Shown: positions 22,396-30,831, numbered from the stretch's first letter. The stretch: DNA of 44,122 nucleotides from Propionicimonas sp. (GCF_029975155.1 NZ_JARKPQ010000365.1:1-44122); one strand, 5' to 3'. Numbers and translations are program-made. Notes: generated from the letters alone by a model not told the origin.

Positions 22396-24792
22396 TCAGG
22401 GAACGTCTGAGCTCCGGGCCGGTGCCGCGTCGGCGCGGGACTGGGCGTGGGCGCGGCGGCCCTTCTCGGGAGGTGACGGGAGCGCGAAGGTGCCCAGGTG
22501 GTTGGCACGCAGCAGCAGGCGGCTGGTGCGCAGCGACTTCGTGCGTCCGGAGAGGGGCGCGGCGTCCGCCTCCCGGCTCAGTTCGACCACGCCGACCTTC
22601 AGGCTGCGGGCGAACGGCATCAGCAACAGCAGGACGCCGACGCCGACCACCATCACCCGCATGGTGTCCGAGTCGGGGCCGGGCAGCTGATCGGTCAGCC
22701 CCAGCCACGCCACCAGCGCGCCGAGGGCGAGGAAGGCCGCGTTCTGCAGCCGCTTGCGCCAGCTGGACCAGCGGTAGGCGATCATCAGCAACGCGAGCCG
22801 GGACGCCTCGTCCCGGTCGGGCAGGTGCCGCACCTGGTGCAGCAACCGTGCCCACCGCGGTCCCCAGGTCCGGCAGCAGGGACGGGTCGTCGAGCGCAGG
22901 TGCTGGATCAGGTCCTGAGCGTCCGTGACGAGCTGCGCGTCCCCGCGCAGCCCCAGACGGTCGAGCGCTTCCTGCGCGAGGATCGCGGCGTGCAGCCCCC
23001 GTCGGCACACCTCGCTGAACAGCCGCGGCGCGAGTGGTTCTGAACCGACCCGCAGACCCGGACGCGAGCGTCCGGACTCCAGGTAGGCCCGGGTGTCCCG
23101 GTGCAGGTCCGCCGCGGCACGGTAGTCGGCGACCGCGACCATCAGCTGCTGCGCGTTCTCCACCGAGCCGGTGCTGCCCGTCCCGCCCTCGGGACCCTCG
23201 GCCATCGCCAGCGCAGCCTCGAACTCGCTCTCCGCCTGGATGGCGCGGGCCAGGATGTGCTCGCCCACGCTGTCGGTGATCGCCATCGCCTCCCGCAGCG
23301 CATCGCCGTAGCGGCCGCTGATCAGGGACGCCTGCGCGTCCAGCACCCGCAGGTCGAGGTCGTGCCTGCGCTGGGGCAGCACCTGGTCCAGCAGGGCGTG
23401 GGCGCCCACGTCGTCCCCGCGGCGCAGTGCCAGCATCGCGCCGAGCACCTGCACGGTCCAGGGGTCGGACGGGGTGAGCGGCTCGGCGGCGAGGAACTCC
23501 ACCGCGCGATCGTCGTCCCCGGCGAGCAGCGCGAGGCGCAGCAGCTGGCGGCCGTCCACCTCCGGCCCGGACCGCGACAGCAGCGCCCGCGCGGCCGCCT
23601 GACCGGTGTACCGGGCGCCGGAGAACGGGTTGCCTGCGTCGAGCTGCCGGCCCTCGGCGACGGGGGTGCCCCACTGCGTGCCCACCCACAGGCACGCCTC
23701 TGCGTAGGCGGTGTCGTAGGGATCGGGCGTGTCGAGCTGGCGCAGGTCCTCCAGGATCCCCAGCGTCATCGGCGGGTCGGCGAACAGGATCCGCACCCGC
23801 AGGATCGACCGGCGCAACTCCGCCGCCAGACCGGTGTCGTCGACCTCGACCGAGCGGCGCAGGTGGTCCCAGGCCTCACGGTAGCGGCCCTGCTGCGCGG
23901 CCAGCCGGTACGCCAGCAGCCGGTACACGTGCCGCCAGTGCTCGTAGGAGTCCGGGCCGATGTCCGCCGCGGGCCAGGCCGCGTCCAGCCGTCCCTCGAT
24001 CGCGTCGATCGTGCGGACACACGCCTCCTCCGCCTCCGCGAACCTGCCGACGTCGGTCATGGCCTGGATCCAGCGGGAGCGGTCCTCGACGTCCAGTTCG
24101 GTCACGCGGACGCCCCAGCGCTCCGCGAGTTCGTCGAACAGCCGGGCGGCGGCGACGTGGTCCTCCAGTTCGGCGGACGCGACCGCGCGCACCAGCACCG
24201 CCGCGGCCGAGAGTTCCACGCCGGCGACGAGTTCCAGGGCCAGCACCGGACTCTCCGCGGCCAGCAGGTCGGCCGCCCGCAGTGTCGACTGCGGCCCGGC
24301 GGCCGCGAACCGGATCAGCGCCTGTTCGAACTCGGCGTAGCTGCCGATCGGGGTCCGCTGTCTGCGTCCGGCCTGGAAGAAGCGGTCCAGCAGGCCGATC
24401 AGGCGCACTCCGTCCGCGTCGCTCTCCGGCACCGGGGCGGCCATCCGCAGAGCCGCGGCCCACGCCTGCCGGGCCAGTTCGTCGTCGGCGCTGCCAGCGT
24501 CCTCGGCCCGGCTCTCCGCGCGCTGCCAGAGTTCAGCGGCGACGAATTCGAGGATGTCCTGGTCGTCGGGGAAGCTGGCCACCAGCTCGGCGAGGCTCGG
24601 TCGCTGGCCGGTTACGCCGAGCGTCCGCAGCGCCTGTAGCCAGTTGGCGGCGTCCGTCCGGGTGAGGGCGCCGAGGCGGCGCAACTCCTCGTACGCGGCG
24701 TCGGCTGCGCCGAAGGCACCCTCCGCAAGGTCGCCCTCGGCGCGCCGCCGCAGCCGGTCAACCTCCGTGGTAGCAGTCGGCTGTTCCAGCAT
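22396..24792 (-). CDS. Large helical-repeat protein with C-terminal membrane hairpin
   Basis: The product is 798 residues. The first 620 residues or so are helical with TPR-like character (repeated A..L...G....A pairs, e.g. AEGAFGAADAAYEELRRLGAL and HVYRLLAYRLAAQQGRYREAWDHLRRSVEV). Near residues 665-720 two hydrophobic segments (AAFLALGALVAWLGL and MRVMVVGVGVLLLLMPFA) form a hairpin, with a basic tail of about 75 residues after it. This topology suggests a large cytoplasmic repeat domain tethered to the membrane. I do not recognise a named family. ATG 24792 is the likely start; upstream in-frame codons run into the repeat at 24901. It converges with the deaminase. Confidence 0.7.
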   Translation of the reverse strand: MLEQPTATTEVDRLRRRAEGDLAEGAFGAADAAYEELRRLGALTRTDAANWLQALRTLGVTGQRPSLAELVASFPDDQDILEFVAAELWQRAESRAEDAGSADDELARQAWAAALRMAAPVPESDADGVRLIGLLDRFFQAGRRQRTPIGSYAEFEQALIRFAAAGPQSTLRAADLLAAESPVLALELVAGVELSAAAVLVRAVASAELEDHVAAARLFDELAERWGVRVTELDVEDRSRWIQAMTDVGRFAEAEEACVRTIDAIEGRLDAAWPAADIGPDSYEHWRHVYRLLAYRLAAQQGRYREAWDHLRRSVEVDDTGLAAELRRSILRVRILFADPPMTLGILEDLRQLDTPDPYDTAYAEACLWVGTQWGTPVAEGRQLDAGNPFSGARYTGQAAARALLSRSGPEVDGRQLLRLALLAGDDDRAVEFLAAEPLTPSDPWTVQVLGAMLALRRGDDVGAHALLDQVLPQRRHDLDLRVLDAQASLISGRYGDALREAMAITDSVGEHILARAIQAESEFEAALAMAEGPEGGTGSTGSVENAQQLMVAVADYRAAADLHRDTRAYLESGRSRPGLRVGSEPLAPRLFSEVCRRGLHAAILAQEALDRLGLRGDAQLVTDAQDLIQHLRSTTRPCCRTWGPRWARLLHQVRHLPDRDEASRLALLMIAYRWSSWRKRLQNAAFLALGALVAWLGLTDQLPGPDSDTMRVMVVGVGVLLLLMPFARSLKVGVVELSREADAAPLSGRTKSLRTSRLLLRANHLGTFALPSPPEKGRRAHAQSRADAAPARSSDVP

Positions 24793-24900
24793 TCTCGGCC
24801 CCCCCGGCCAGAATCCTGCTGGGGTCGCGGACAAGCGGCAATGGCCCCAATTGCCACCGCCCCCGGGGGTATCACGGACCGCCGGTAGCCCCTCTGATCC

Positions 24901-24957
24901 TGAACGGGAATGGGACCTGTCCCCGGCTCTCGCGGGGACAGGTCCCATTCCCGTTCA
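24901..24957. repeat. Perfect 25-bp inverted repeat, reversed orientation of family (a)
   Basis: TGAACGGGAATGGGACCTGT + CCCCG (24901-24925) pairs exactly with 24933-24957 around the seven-base loop GCTCTCG. Compared with the element at 5740 the two arms are in the opposite order (tail ends outside). It lies just after the end of the GNAT gene and upstream of the large helical-repeat protein. Confidence 0.92.
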
Positions 24958-24963
24958 CTCGGC

Positions 24964-25245
24964 TCAGGCCAGCAGGTCCGAGTACTCCGGGTTCTGGGCG
25001 AACCACCTCACGACGTACGGGCAGTCGGGGCGCACCTTCCACTCACCGGCGGCACGCACCTCGTCCATCGCGTGCCGGACGAGCCGTCCGGCCACGCCGC
25101 GGCCACCGAACTCCGGCCGCACCTCGGTGTGGTCGAACGTCGCCACCCCGTCGGACAGGACGTAGTGGGCCTCGCCCGCGAACGCCCCGTCGATCGTGGC
25201 CTCGAATTGGCCGGCCGCGCGGTTGTGGGTGAACTCCTCTGCCAT
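24964..25245 (-). CDS. Small GNAT-like N-acetyltransferase (YidJ/Acetyltransf_CG type)
   Basis: The product is 93 residues, the normal size for the short GNAT group. GRGVAGRLVRHAMDEVRAAG is the acetyl-CoA pyrophosphate loop (R/Q-x-x-G-x-G/A), preceded by FDHTEVRPEFG, and PDCPYVVRWFAQNPEYSDLL is the conserved C-terminal signature. Substrates of this group are mostly unknown. ATG 25245 has GAGAGGAG four bases upstream. It is divergent from the amidase with a 66-bp gap. Confidence 0.93.
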   Translation of the reverse strand: MAEEFTHNRAAGQFEATIDGAFAGEAHYVLSDGVATFDHTEVRPEFGGRGVAGRLVRHAMDEVRAAGEWKVRPDCPYVVRWFAQNPEYSDLLA

Positions 25246-25299
25246 GGCACTCCTCTCGTCCCAGAATCGCCTTTCCCGCAGAGGGTATTCCGTCGCGGC

Positions 25300-25305
25300 T
25301 ATCGT
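25300..25305 (+). promoter_or_regulatory. -10 box TATCGT of a leaderless amidase gene
   Basis: TATCGT lies exactly six bases before GTG 25312, so the expected transcript start is the start codon itself. No ribosome site is present. Confidence 0.5.
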
Positions 25306-25311
25306 CGGGGC

Positions 25312-26175
25312 GTGCGTACGTCGATTGCGGTCCCGGCCCTCGTCCTGTGCGCGCTGCTGGCCGGGTGCCAGCCGGACGGGACCCCGGCGCCGCCGGCGGT
25401 GAGCACGAGCGCGTCCGCCACCCCGTCGACGCCCACCGCACCAGTTGCCTCGCCCGCAACCGCCTCGCCCACGGCCTCGCCGACCTCCAGCGCCTCCAGG
25501 GCCCCCGCGCAGGCCACCCGTCCCCTGGCCGGCCGGACCATCGTGATCGACCCCGGCCACAACGGCGTCTGGACGCGGCGCGAACTGCGCAAGGTGCCCA
25601 GCGGCAACGGCCGGACCAAGCCCTGCAACTCCTCAGGGACGGCCACCAACGCCGGCTATTCCGAGCACGCCTACAACTGGGCGCAGGCGAACGCGCTGGC
25701 CAGCGAACTCCGCGCCCGGGGCGGCACCGTCCGCCTCACCCGGCCGAACGACCACGGCGAGGGTCCGTGTGTGAACCTGCGCTCGAAGCTCGCCAACCAG
25801 CTGAACGCGGACGCCCTGGTCTCCATCCACGCCGACGGCAACCTCAGCCGCGGAGCCCGCGGCTTCCACGTGATCGTCAGCACCACGATGGTGGGCGGCA
25901 CCGCTGTCGAGCGACAGTCGCTGGCTCTCGCCAAGGACCTCCGCCGCGCCCTGGAGAAGAGCACCTCGATGCCGCGCTCCACCTACATCGGCGGCGGCAC
26001 CGCCCTCAGCCTGCGCACAGACCTCGGCACGCTGAACCTCTCCCAACGGCCGGCCGTCATGCTCGAGATGGGCAACATGCGCAACAGCAGGGACGCGGCC
26101 CTGCTCACCTCGAAAGCCTTCCGGGCGAAGGCCGCCGAAGCCATCGCCGATGGCCTGGTCGAAGCCCTGCGCTGA
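25312..26175 (+). CDS. N-acetylmuramoyl-L-alanine amidase lipoprotein (Amidase_3)
   Basis: The product is 287 residues. A lipoprotein signal ends in LLAGC (Cys19), then a Ser/Thr/Pro/Ala-rich linker (about 20-70) that would span part of the wall. The Amidase_3 domain covers about 74-287: zinc ligands His83 (IDPGHNG), Glu118 (YSEHAYN) and His173 (VSIHADG), and catalytic Glu252 (MLEMGNM). It should cut the bond between muramic acid and L-Ala in peptidoglycan, on the outer face of the membrane. Cys105 and Cys153 may pair. The overall form resembles mycobacterial Rv3717-like enzymes. GTG 25312 is chosen for the lipobox distance and leaderless -10 spacing. Confidence 0.92.
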   Translation: MRTSIAVPALVLCALLAGCQPDGTPAPPAVSTSASATPSTPTAPVASPATASPTASPTSSASRAPAQATRPLAGRTIVIDPGHNGVWTRRELRKVPSGNGRTKPCNSSGTATNAGYSEHAYNWAQANALASELRARGGTVRLTRPNDHGEGPCVNLRSKLANQLNADALVSIHADGNLSRGARGFHVIVSTTMVGGTAVERQSLALAKDLRRALEKSTSMPRSTYIGGGTALSLRTDLGTLNLSQRPAVMLEMGNMRNSRDAALLTSKAFRAKAAEAIADGLVEALR

Positions 26176-26531
26176 CACCATGGGGCGGGCCGTTCTCCGG
26201 CGGCTGCGCCCGGACATATCACCGACTGGATACGCAGGTACTCCGGTCAGTCGCTGGCCACCGGCCGCGGTCGAGGTACAGCGGTGTCCGGAGGTAGCCG
26301 CCGGGAACACGGCCGAGGCCACCTGCGGCCAGGACGCGATCATCCCCGCCGAACCATCCACCACAAAGTGGACCGAATCCGCCGACTACCCGGGAAAACT
26401 GTCCACTTTGTCAATATCCACCCGAGGTCTGGCCACCCGAAGACCTTCCGTGCGAAGGTCGTCGAGGGCCAGCCGACTCCCCTGGTCACACCCGATCGGC
26501 TGGCGGCCGCCACGGCGGCCACGAGCACTCG
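26176..26531. other. 356-bp gap between convergent amidase and tadG genes
   Basis: No recognisable gene. An 85-codon plus-strand frame (26284-26541) runs 10 bases into tadG and has no ribosome site. The main structure is the hairpin at 26363-26411. Confidence 0.5.
26363..26411. repeat. ACAAAGTGGAC ... GTCCACTTTGT inverted repeat
   Basis: The 11-bp arms (26363-26373 and 26401-26411) are perfect complements across a 27-base loop that contains CCGCCGACTACCCGG. It resembles the GTGGACT element at 19187. It may terminate tadG and/or the amidase. Confidence 0.6.
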
Positions 26532-28217
26532 CTACGAGTAGTCGGTGAAGGCGCCGGCGTTCGGCAGGCGCATCAGCGTCGACTTCTCGTTGAGACTGCC
26601 GAAGGCAGCCAGGAAGACACTCTTGAGCTCGTCGGAGCTCGCCGCGCAGAAGTAGTTGTCCCCGTCGCTGTTCTCGATGGCAGCGTTGTTGCCGATGCTG
26701 CAGTCGAGGCCTTTCCCCCGGGTGCCGTCTGACCTGGGCGAAGCAGCCGCCGACAGGGTCTGCGGCACGGTCTTGCTGCCGCAGACCGACGTATTCGCCG
26801 CACCCACGCCGATCATGATCAGCTTCACCTTGTTGGTCGCCCTGGCGGCATCGGCAATCGCCAGGAAGTTGTCACACGCCTTCTGCTGGACACCGTTCAC
26901 CGGCGGCGTGCTCCCGGTCGCACCGACATCCAGGTCGTTGGTCAGGTTGAGCGCATCGCTGTGGCTGTTGAAGACCTCCACCGGCGAGCCGTCCGTCTCG
27001 AAGATCACCACCTTCTGCACCGTGCCGTACTTGCTCCGGTCGGGCAACCCGAGATCGGCCTGCGGATCGGTGTAGAGGGAATAGCGCACGGCGGCCTTCA
27101 GCGCCGAGGCGAGGTGGGTGTTGCCATAGTTGGCGATCTGCTGGCCGTATTGATCCTCGGACTTCTGGTTGTACTTCGAGGTGGCGATGGTGTTCGCAGA
27201 GCTGTTCATGTGCCAGGGCACCGGGTACCTGCCGGGATGGCTCGACTGATCGAGCCCGGTCACGGCGCTGCCCAGTTCGGTGGTGGTGTCGAGCTGAGTG
27301 ATTCCCGACACCGTCTTCTGGTACTTGTTCGTGTACTTGATCGGGATCCACGTCCCGTTGAAGTGCCACTTCTTGTTCTGGGAACTCCAGGTGGTCACGC
27401 CCTTGCTGTTGAAGCTGGCGTAGTCGGCATCGGTGAAGCCCTCGGTGGAGGTCGAGGTCGTCGCGACCATCTTCGCCTTGCCCGTGGTCGCGCTCGCGTT
27501 CTTCGCGCTGATGCCCAGAGCCCCGAAGGCGACGTACTGCTGTTCCTGGTTCATCGCCCCGAGCATGTCCTGGATGCCCGACTTCATGGCGGCCAGCTGA
27601 GTGTCGTTCATGGACGGCGTCCGGTCGGCCATCACCACGACGTCCATCGGGTTCGGCTTGACCGTGCCGCAGTAGCCCCGGCAGGCGGCGGACACGATGC
27701 TTCCGGTCGAGCCGGTGGGAATGCCGATCGCGGGACCGAAGGTGAAGTCCACCTGCTTGTCGTACTTGACCACGATCGTGTTGCACTTGTTCGCCGTCGT
27801 GCAGGTCACGGAGCAGACCCCGGCGGACTCGTCACAGTCGAGCTTGTTGAACGCGGTGCTGGTGATGCCACACACCGCCTTCACCGTGGGCCAGTCGGGC
27901 GACTTGGTCGTGGTGTTGTAGCTCGTCACGCAACGCAGGGCGATCTTCGGGACGATGCTGCCGAGATTGGCCGCCACCATGTTGTCGCTGGCGAACTTCT
28001 GCGCCTTGAGGACGGCCTTGGCCGGATTGTCCGGCAACTCCATCACGCCCGCGGCGGCGGCGGCATCGAGCGAGTTCTGCAGCTGCTGGCGTTCGTAGAC
28101 GAGGCGCGCGACGTCGACGCCGACCGCCGCCGCGGCCATCAGCGCGACCATCGAAAGGGCAACCACGACGGCAACCGCACCCCGCTCGGGCCGACGCTTC
28201 CTCCAGAACTTCATCAT
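26532..28217 (-). CDS. TadG-like pilus-associated protein with Cys-rich segment and VWA domain
   Basis: The product is 561 residues. Residues of about 11-57 are a Tad (TadE/TadG) N-terminal domain: ERGAVAVVVALSMVALMAAAAVG then DVARLVYERQQLQNSLDAAAAAG. A Cys-rich external section (eight Cys between 96 and 183) leads into a VWA domain from about 190. The metal-site motif is DRTPS (Asp198, Thr200, Ser202) where D-x-S-x-S is usual. Four more Cys lie near the C-terminus. It is probably anchored by its N-terminal helix, exposed outside, and may act as a pilus tip or adhesive minor component. It overlaps tadE by four bases (ATGA). The start is ATG 28217. Confidence 0.88.
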   Translation of the reverse strand: MMKFWRKRRPERGAVAVVVALSMVALMAAAAVGVDVARLVYERQQLQNSLDAAAAAGVMELPDNPAKAVLKAQKFASDNMVAANLGSIVPKIALRCVTSYNTTTKSPDWPTVKAVCGITSTAFNKLDCDESAGVCSVTCTTANKCNTIVVKYDKQVDFTFGPAIGIPTGSTGSIVSAACRGYCGTVKPNPMDVVVMADRTPSMNDTQLAAMKSGIQDMLGAMNQEQQYVAFGALGISAKNASATTGKAKMVATTSTSTEGFTDADYASFNSKGVTTWSSQNKKWHFNGTWIPIKYTNKYQKTVSGITQLDTTTELGSAVTGLDQSSHPGRYPVPWHMNSSANTIATSKYNQKSEDQYGQQIANYGNTHLASALKAAVRYSLYTDPQADLGLPDRSKYGTVQKVVIFETDGSPVEVFNSHSDALNLTNDLDVGATGSTPPVNGVQQKACDNFLAIADAARATNKVKLIMIGVGAANTSVCGSKTVPQTLSAAASPRSDGTRGKGLDCSIGNNAAIENSDGDNYFCAASSDELKSVFLAAFGSLNEKSTLMRLPNAGAFTDYS

Positions 28218-28654
28218 GCCTCGATCCTCATCTGACTCTGACCGTGGAGGGTGATGTTCGGGGAGAAGCCGAGCAGCGCCGGCGACAGCCACGTGTGCAC
28301 ATAGGTCACCGTCACGGTCACCGTGCCCCCGGTGTCGGGAGACGAATCGGTCAGCGAGCAAGCCAGGCCGGCATCCGTTGTGCAGATGACGTCGACCGAC
28401 GTACCCGCGTTGGTGGCACCGGGCATGCCGCTGATGGCTCCCGTCGCCGCGCTGATCGCCTGGGGCCGCTTACCGGTCAGCGCACCCGCGCGAGCGCCCT
28501 CGCGAGCCGCGTTCGCGACCTGCGTCTGAGCGCCCATGACCATGCCGAAGTCGACGATCCCGACCAGGAGCAGCAGCAGGACGGGCAGTACTATCGCAAA
28601 CTCAAGTGCAGCCGCCCCACGCTCGCACTTGCGCGATCCCCCCTTGGTAGGCAC
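28214..28654 (-). CDS. tadE: TadE-like minor pseudopilin
   Basis: The product is 146 residues. The N-terminus ERGAAALEFAIVLPVLLLLL is the TadE signature, including Gly13 and Glu18 of the prepilin-peptidase-type G-A-A-A-L-E-F motif, followed by GIVDFGMVMGAQTQVANAAREGARAGAL. TadE proteins are processed by the prepilin peptidase and needed for Flp pilus assembly. The start is GTG 28654 with GGAG about six bases upstream. It is the first gene of the minus-strand pair with tadG. Two copies of the tad-locus palindrome lie 330-380 bases upstream. Confidence 0.88.
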   Translation of the reverse strand: MPTKGGSRKCERGAAALEFAIVLPVLLLLLVGIVDFGMVMGAQTQVANAAREGARAGALTGKRPQAISAATGAISGMPGATNAGTSVDVICTTDAGLACSLTDSSPDTGGTVTVTVTYVHTWLSPALLGFSPNITLHGQSQMRIEA

Positions 28655-29041
28655 GCGCTCTCCGTATTCATTCTGCCGATTTGTAGTGACTCCGGACCCC
28701 TCCAGAATTCAAAACGAGTCTAGGTGCGGGCAACACGCGTGTCAATGCGCTCGGCCGAATCGGCCAGATTAGCTCACGACCGACCGCTTGTCCTGCACAT
28801 CCACTCCGGCGTGGCGCCGCGCGACTGAGAGCATCTCACCTAGTCAACGCGATTTTAGAGAGCAGAGCAGATGGATTGGCCAGCGCGCTCGCCGAGCAAT
28901 GATTGTCCCTCGTCCGAGCGACCGGAGACCCATTCTCTGGACATGAATGGATTGCCGGCCAGGTCGTCCGAATAGGCGGGTGTTGTCCCCCGAAAGGGGA
29001 CGTGTCGGCACGCCGAGTCCCCCGAATGGGGGACTGAAAGC
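28655..29041. other. 387-bp upstream region of tadE, AT-richer than neighbours
   Basis: No gene is visible. The right end carries two palindromic motif copies (28985-29034). The rest is likely promoter and leader for tadE; I could not place a confident -35/-10 pair. Confidence 0.5.
28985..29034. promoter_or_regulatory. Two tad-locus palindromes upstream of tadE
   Basis: GTCCCCCGAAAGGGGAC (28985-29001) and GTCCCCCGAATGGGGGAC (29017-29034) are near-perfect inverted repeats 32 bases apart. They match the motif found three times each before the VWA/flp genes and before cpaB. They are only 8 bases past the VWA stop codon, so a terminator role for one of them is an alternative. Confidence 0.65.
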
Positions 29042-30553
29042 TCACTCAGATACGGCGGCGTCGACCGTACGCGGCAACCCGATCTTGTCCAGTATTCGTC
29101 GCCGGCCGCTGGTATAGGCGACTTCCATGTCACCGAGGTCCACCGCTCCGCCGTCGGGAACCAGCCCACGGGCGCTGGTGGCGCCGAATCGGAGGTCGAC
29201 CCGGACCGCGTGCTCGCCGCGAACCGCGGCCCTCGCCCCCACCGCCCGACCGGAGAGCCCCGCGAGTTCGGCGGCCGCCTCCGGGGCGGACAGCTTCATC
29301 CGCCGCCCCTTCAGGACCACGTCCCCGAGTTCCCTGCCCTCCCGGCGGAAGGAGAGCAGGCCGCTCATGCTGGGGGTGAACAGGGCACGGACAGCCACGA
29401 ACAGCAGGAGTGCCGCGACCGCCAGGCCGAGGACCGCGCCGATCGTGGGCAGCAGGTTGGGCGGAAGCTTGATGGGCGCAGGTGGCACCTCGGCCGTGCC
29501 CTCGAGCACGGGCGCGAACTCGACGCCCAATCCGTCCGCCGCCGTCCGCCAACTGGAGCTCACCGTCGCCGTGAGACCCACCCGGGCACCCGAACCGGCA
29601 GAGCCGGTCACGACGGCGCTCACCGGAAGGGCGACCCGCGCCCCGGGCTGCAACACGACCGCATCGGGCAGTCCGGTCAGCCGCACCTCCAGACCGGGCG
29701 GCACCTGCACCGCGAGATCGGTCAGCTTCACGGGCACGTGGGTGAACGGCGAGACGATCTCGACCTGGGCATCCACCGGGGTGCCGTCGGCCAGCGCCGC
29801 GCCGAGGTCGCCGGTCCAGTGCACCTGGATCGGCTGGGACAGCTCGTTCCGCAACACATCCGCCGCCTGCAGCCGGATGAGATCGCCGTCCACGCCCGCG
29901 AACTGGGCACCGACCTGGCTGGCCGCGACTTCGGTGGCCTGCGGGAACACCTTCTTCAGCAGCCCGGCGTCCGTCGACGCCGACAGCGAGACCGCATAGG
30001 CGGCCACCTGGTGCGATCCACCGAGTTCTGTAGCCCTGGCCTTCAACTGCTTCCAGGCCGAACTCTTCACGTTCGCGTACTTCGACCCGGGCGCGTCCAA
30101 TTTGCCGTCGGTGATCAGGATCAGCGCCGCGAGTCGGTGCGTGTCCGGTCGCTCCAGCTCGGTCAGCCCGGCGGCGATCGCTGCGCCGATGTCGGTGTGG
30201 TCGCCGGCGGCGGTCGCCGGCAGCTTCGAGGTCACCGCCGAGGGATTCTCACCGACCGCGCCGCGGAAGCGCCGAACCGCCTTCGAGTCGAAGGTCAGGA
30301 GCGAGACGCGATCGTCCGAGTCCAGCCCGTCGATCAGAGTGCCCAACTCGTGGCGCACGCGCGCGTAGCGACCGTCGGCCTTCATCGACCCGGACGTGTC
30401 CACCAGGACCACATAGTCGGCCGGCTCCGAGGTGAGCCCGAGCGCTGCGACCACCTCGTCCACTCCGGTCTCCGCCCGGGCGACCGCGGGAGTCATCCAG
30501 GTGGCGGCGAGCACGCCCAGGACCGCCGCCGACCACCTCACCCAGCGTTGCAC
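29042..30553 (-). CDS. Membrane-anchored VWA domain protein of the tad locus
   Basis: The product is 503 residues. A signal peptide (about 1-28, ending ARA-ET) is followed by a VWA domain with an intact MIDAS motif DTSGS (Asp52, Ser54, Ser56). An external beta-rich section extends to about 360, then one membrane helix (about 368-391) and a cytoplasmic domain of about 110 residues. It should face outward and bind metal-dependent partners; link to pilus function is inferred only from position. GTG 30553 has GAGGGGG about 7 bases upstream. It is divergent from flp; a GATAAT -10 box (30599-30594 on the minus strand) is flanked by two motif copies. Confidence 0.85.
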   Translation of the reverse strand: MQRWVRWSAAVLGVLAATWMTPAVARAETGVDEVVAALGLTSEPADYVVLVDTSGSMKADGRYARVRHELGTLIDGLDSDDRVSLLTFDSKAVRRFRGAVGENPSAVTSKLPATAAGDHTDIGAAIAAGLTELERPDTHRLAALILITDGKLDAPGSKYANVKSSAWKQLKARATELGGSHQVAAYAVSLSASTDAGLLKKVFPQATEVAASQVGAQFAGVDGDLIRLQAADVLRNELSQPIQVHWTGDLGAALADGTPVDAQVEIVSPFTHVPVKLTDLAVQVPPGLEVRLTGLPDAVVLQPGARVALPVSAVVTGSAGSGARVGLTATVSSSWRTAADGLGVEFAPVLEGTAEVPPAPIKLPPNLLPTIGAVLGLAVAALLLFVAVRALFTPSMSGLLSFRREGRELGDVVLKGRRMKLSAPEAAAELAGLSGRAVGARAAVRGEHAVRVDLRFGATSARGLVPDGGAVDLGDMEVAYTSGRRRILDKIGLPRTVDAAVSE

Positions 30554-30567
30554 TCCAACCCCCTCAT

Positions 30568-30662
30568 GTCCCCTTTTCGGGTGACCGCAATCAATTATCA
30601 ATCGAGATTGATGTCCTCTTCCGGGTGACCGTCCGGACCAATGAAGTCCTCTTTCGGGGGAC
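30568..30662. promoter_or_regulatory. Three tad-locus palindromes in the divergent VWA/flp promoter region
   Basis: GTCCCCTTTTCGGGTGAC (30568-30585), GTCCTCTTCCGGGTGAC (30613-30629) and GTCCTCTTTCGGGGGAC (30646-30662) share one consensus and orientation. Between the first two is a separate palindrome, ATCAATCGAGATTGAT (30597-30612). The first copy covers about +2 to +19 of the inferred VWA transcript and the second about -43 to -27. Confidence 0.75.
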
Positions 30663-30721
30663 CAGAAGAAGCCGTCTTCACCCACTTTAGTACATTTCTC
30701 GAAGTTCATCGACAGAACCCT

Positions 30722-30751
30722 TTGACAACACCCCGGAGCCGGTGTAATCAT
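30722..30751 (+). promoter_or_regulatory. Promoter of the flp pilin gene
   Basis: A consensus TTGACA -35 box (30722-30727) is followed after 17-18 bases by TAATCAT (30745-30751). The predicted start near 30757 gives a leader of about 75 bases before ATG 30832. Confidence 0.65.
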
Positions 30752-30831
30752 TCTTCCGAAGTGATCTCCCGGGGAGGATGGATTCCGGGGACACGGCGGA
30801 ACCTATCCCAAACACCTGAAAGGGGTCTCTC

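Noticed and set aside
26284..26541. 85-codon plus-strand gene after the amidase
   Set aside because: No ribosome site, runs through a hairpin and into tadG, and no recognisable family.
28985..29034. Both palindromes as a plain terminator of the VWA gene
   Set aside because: Possible for one copy, but the same sequence recurs in two promoter regions with no gene ending nearby at 30568-30662, so a binding-site reading is preferred.
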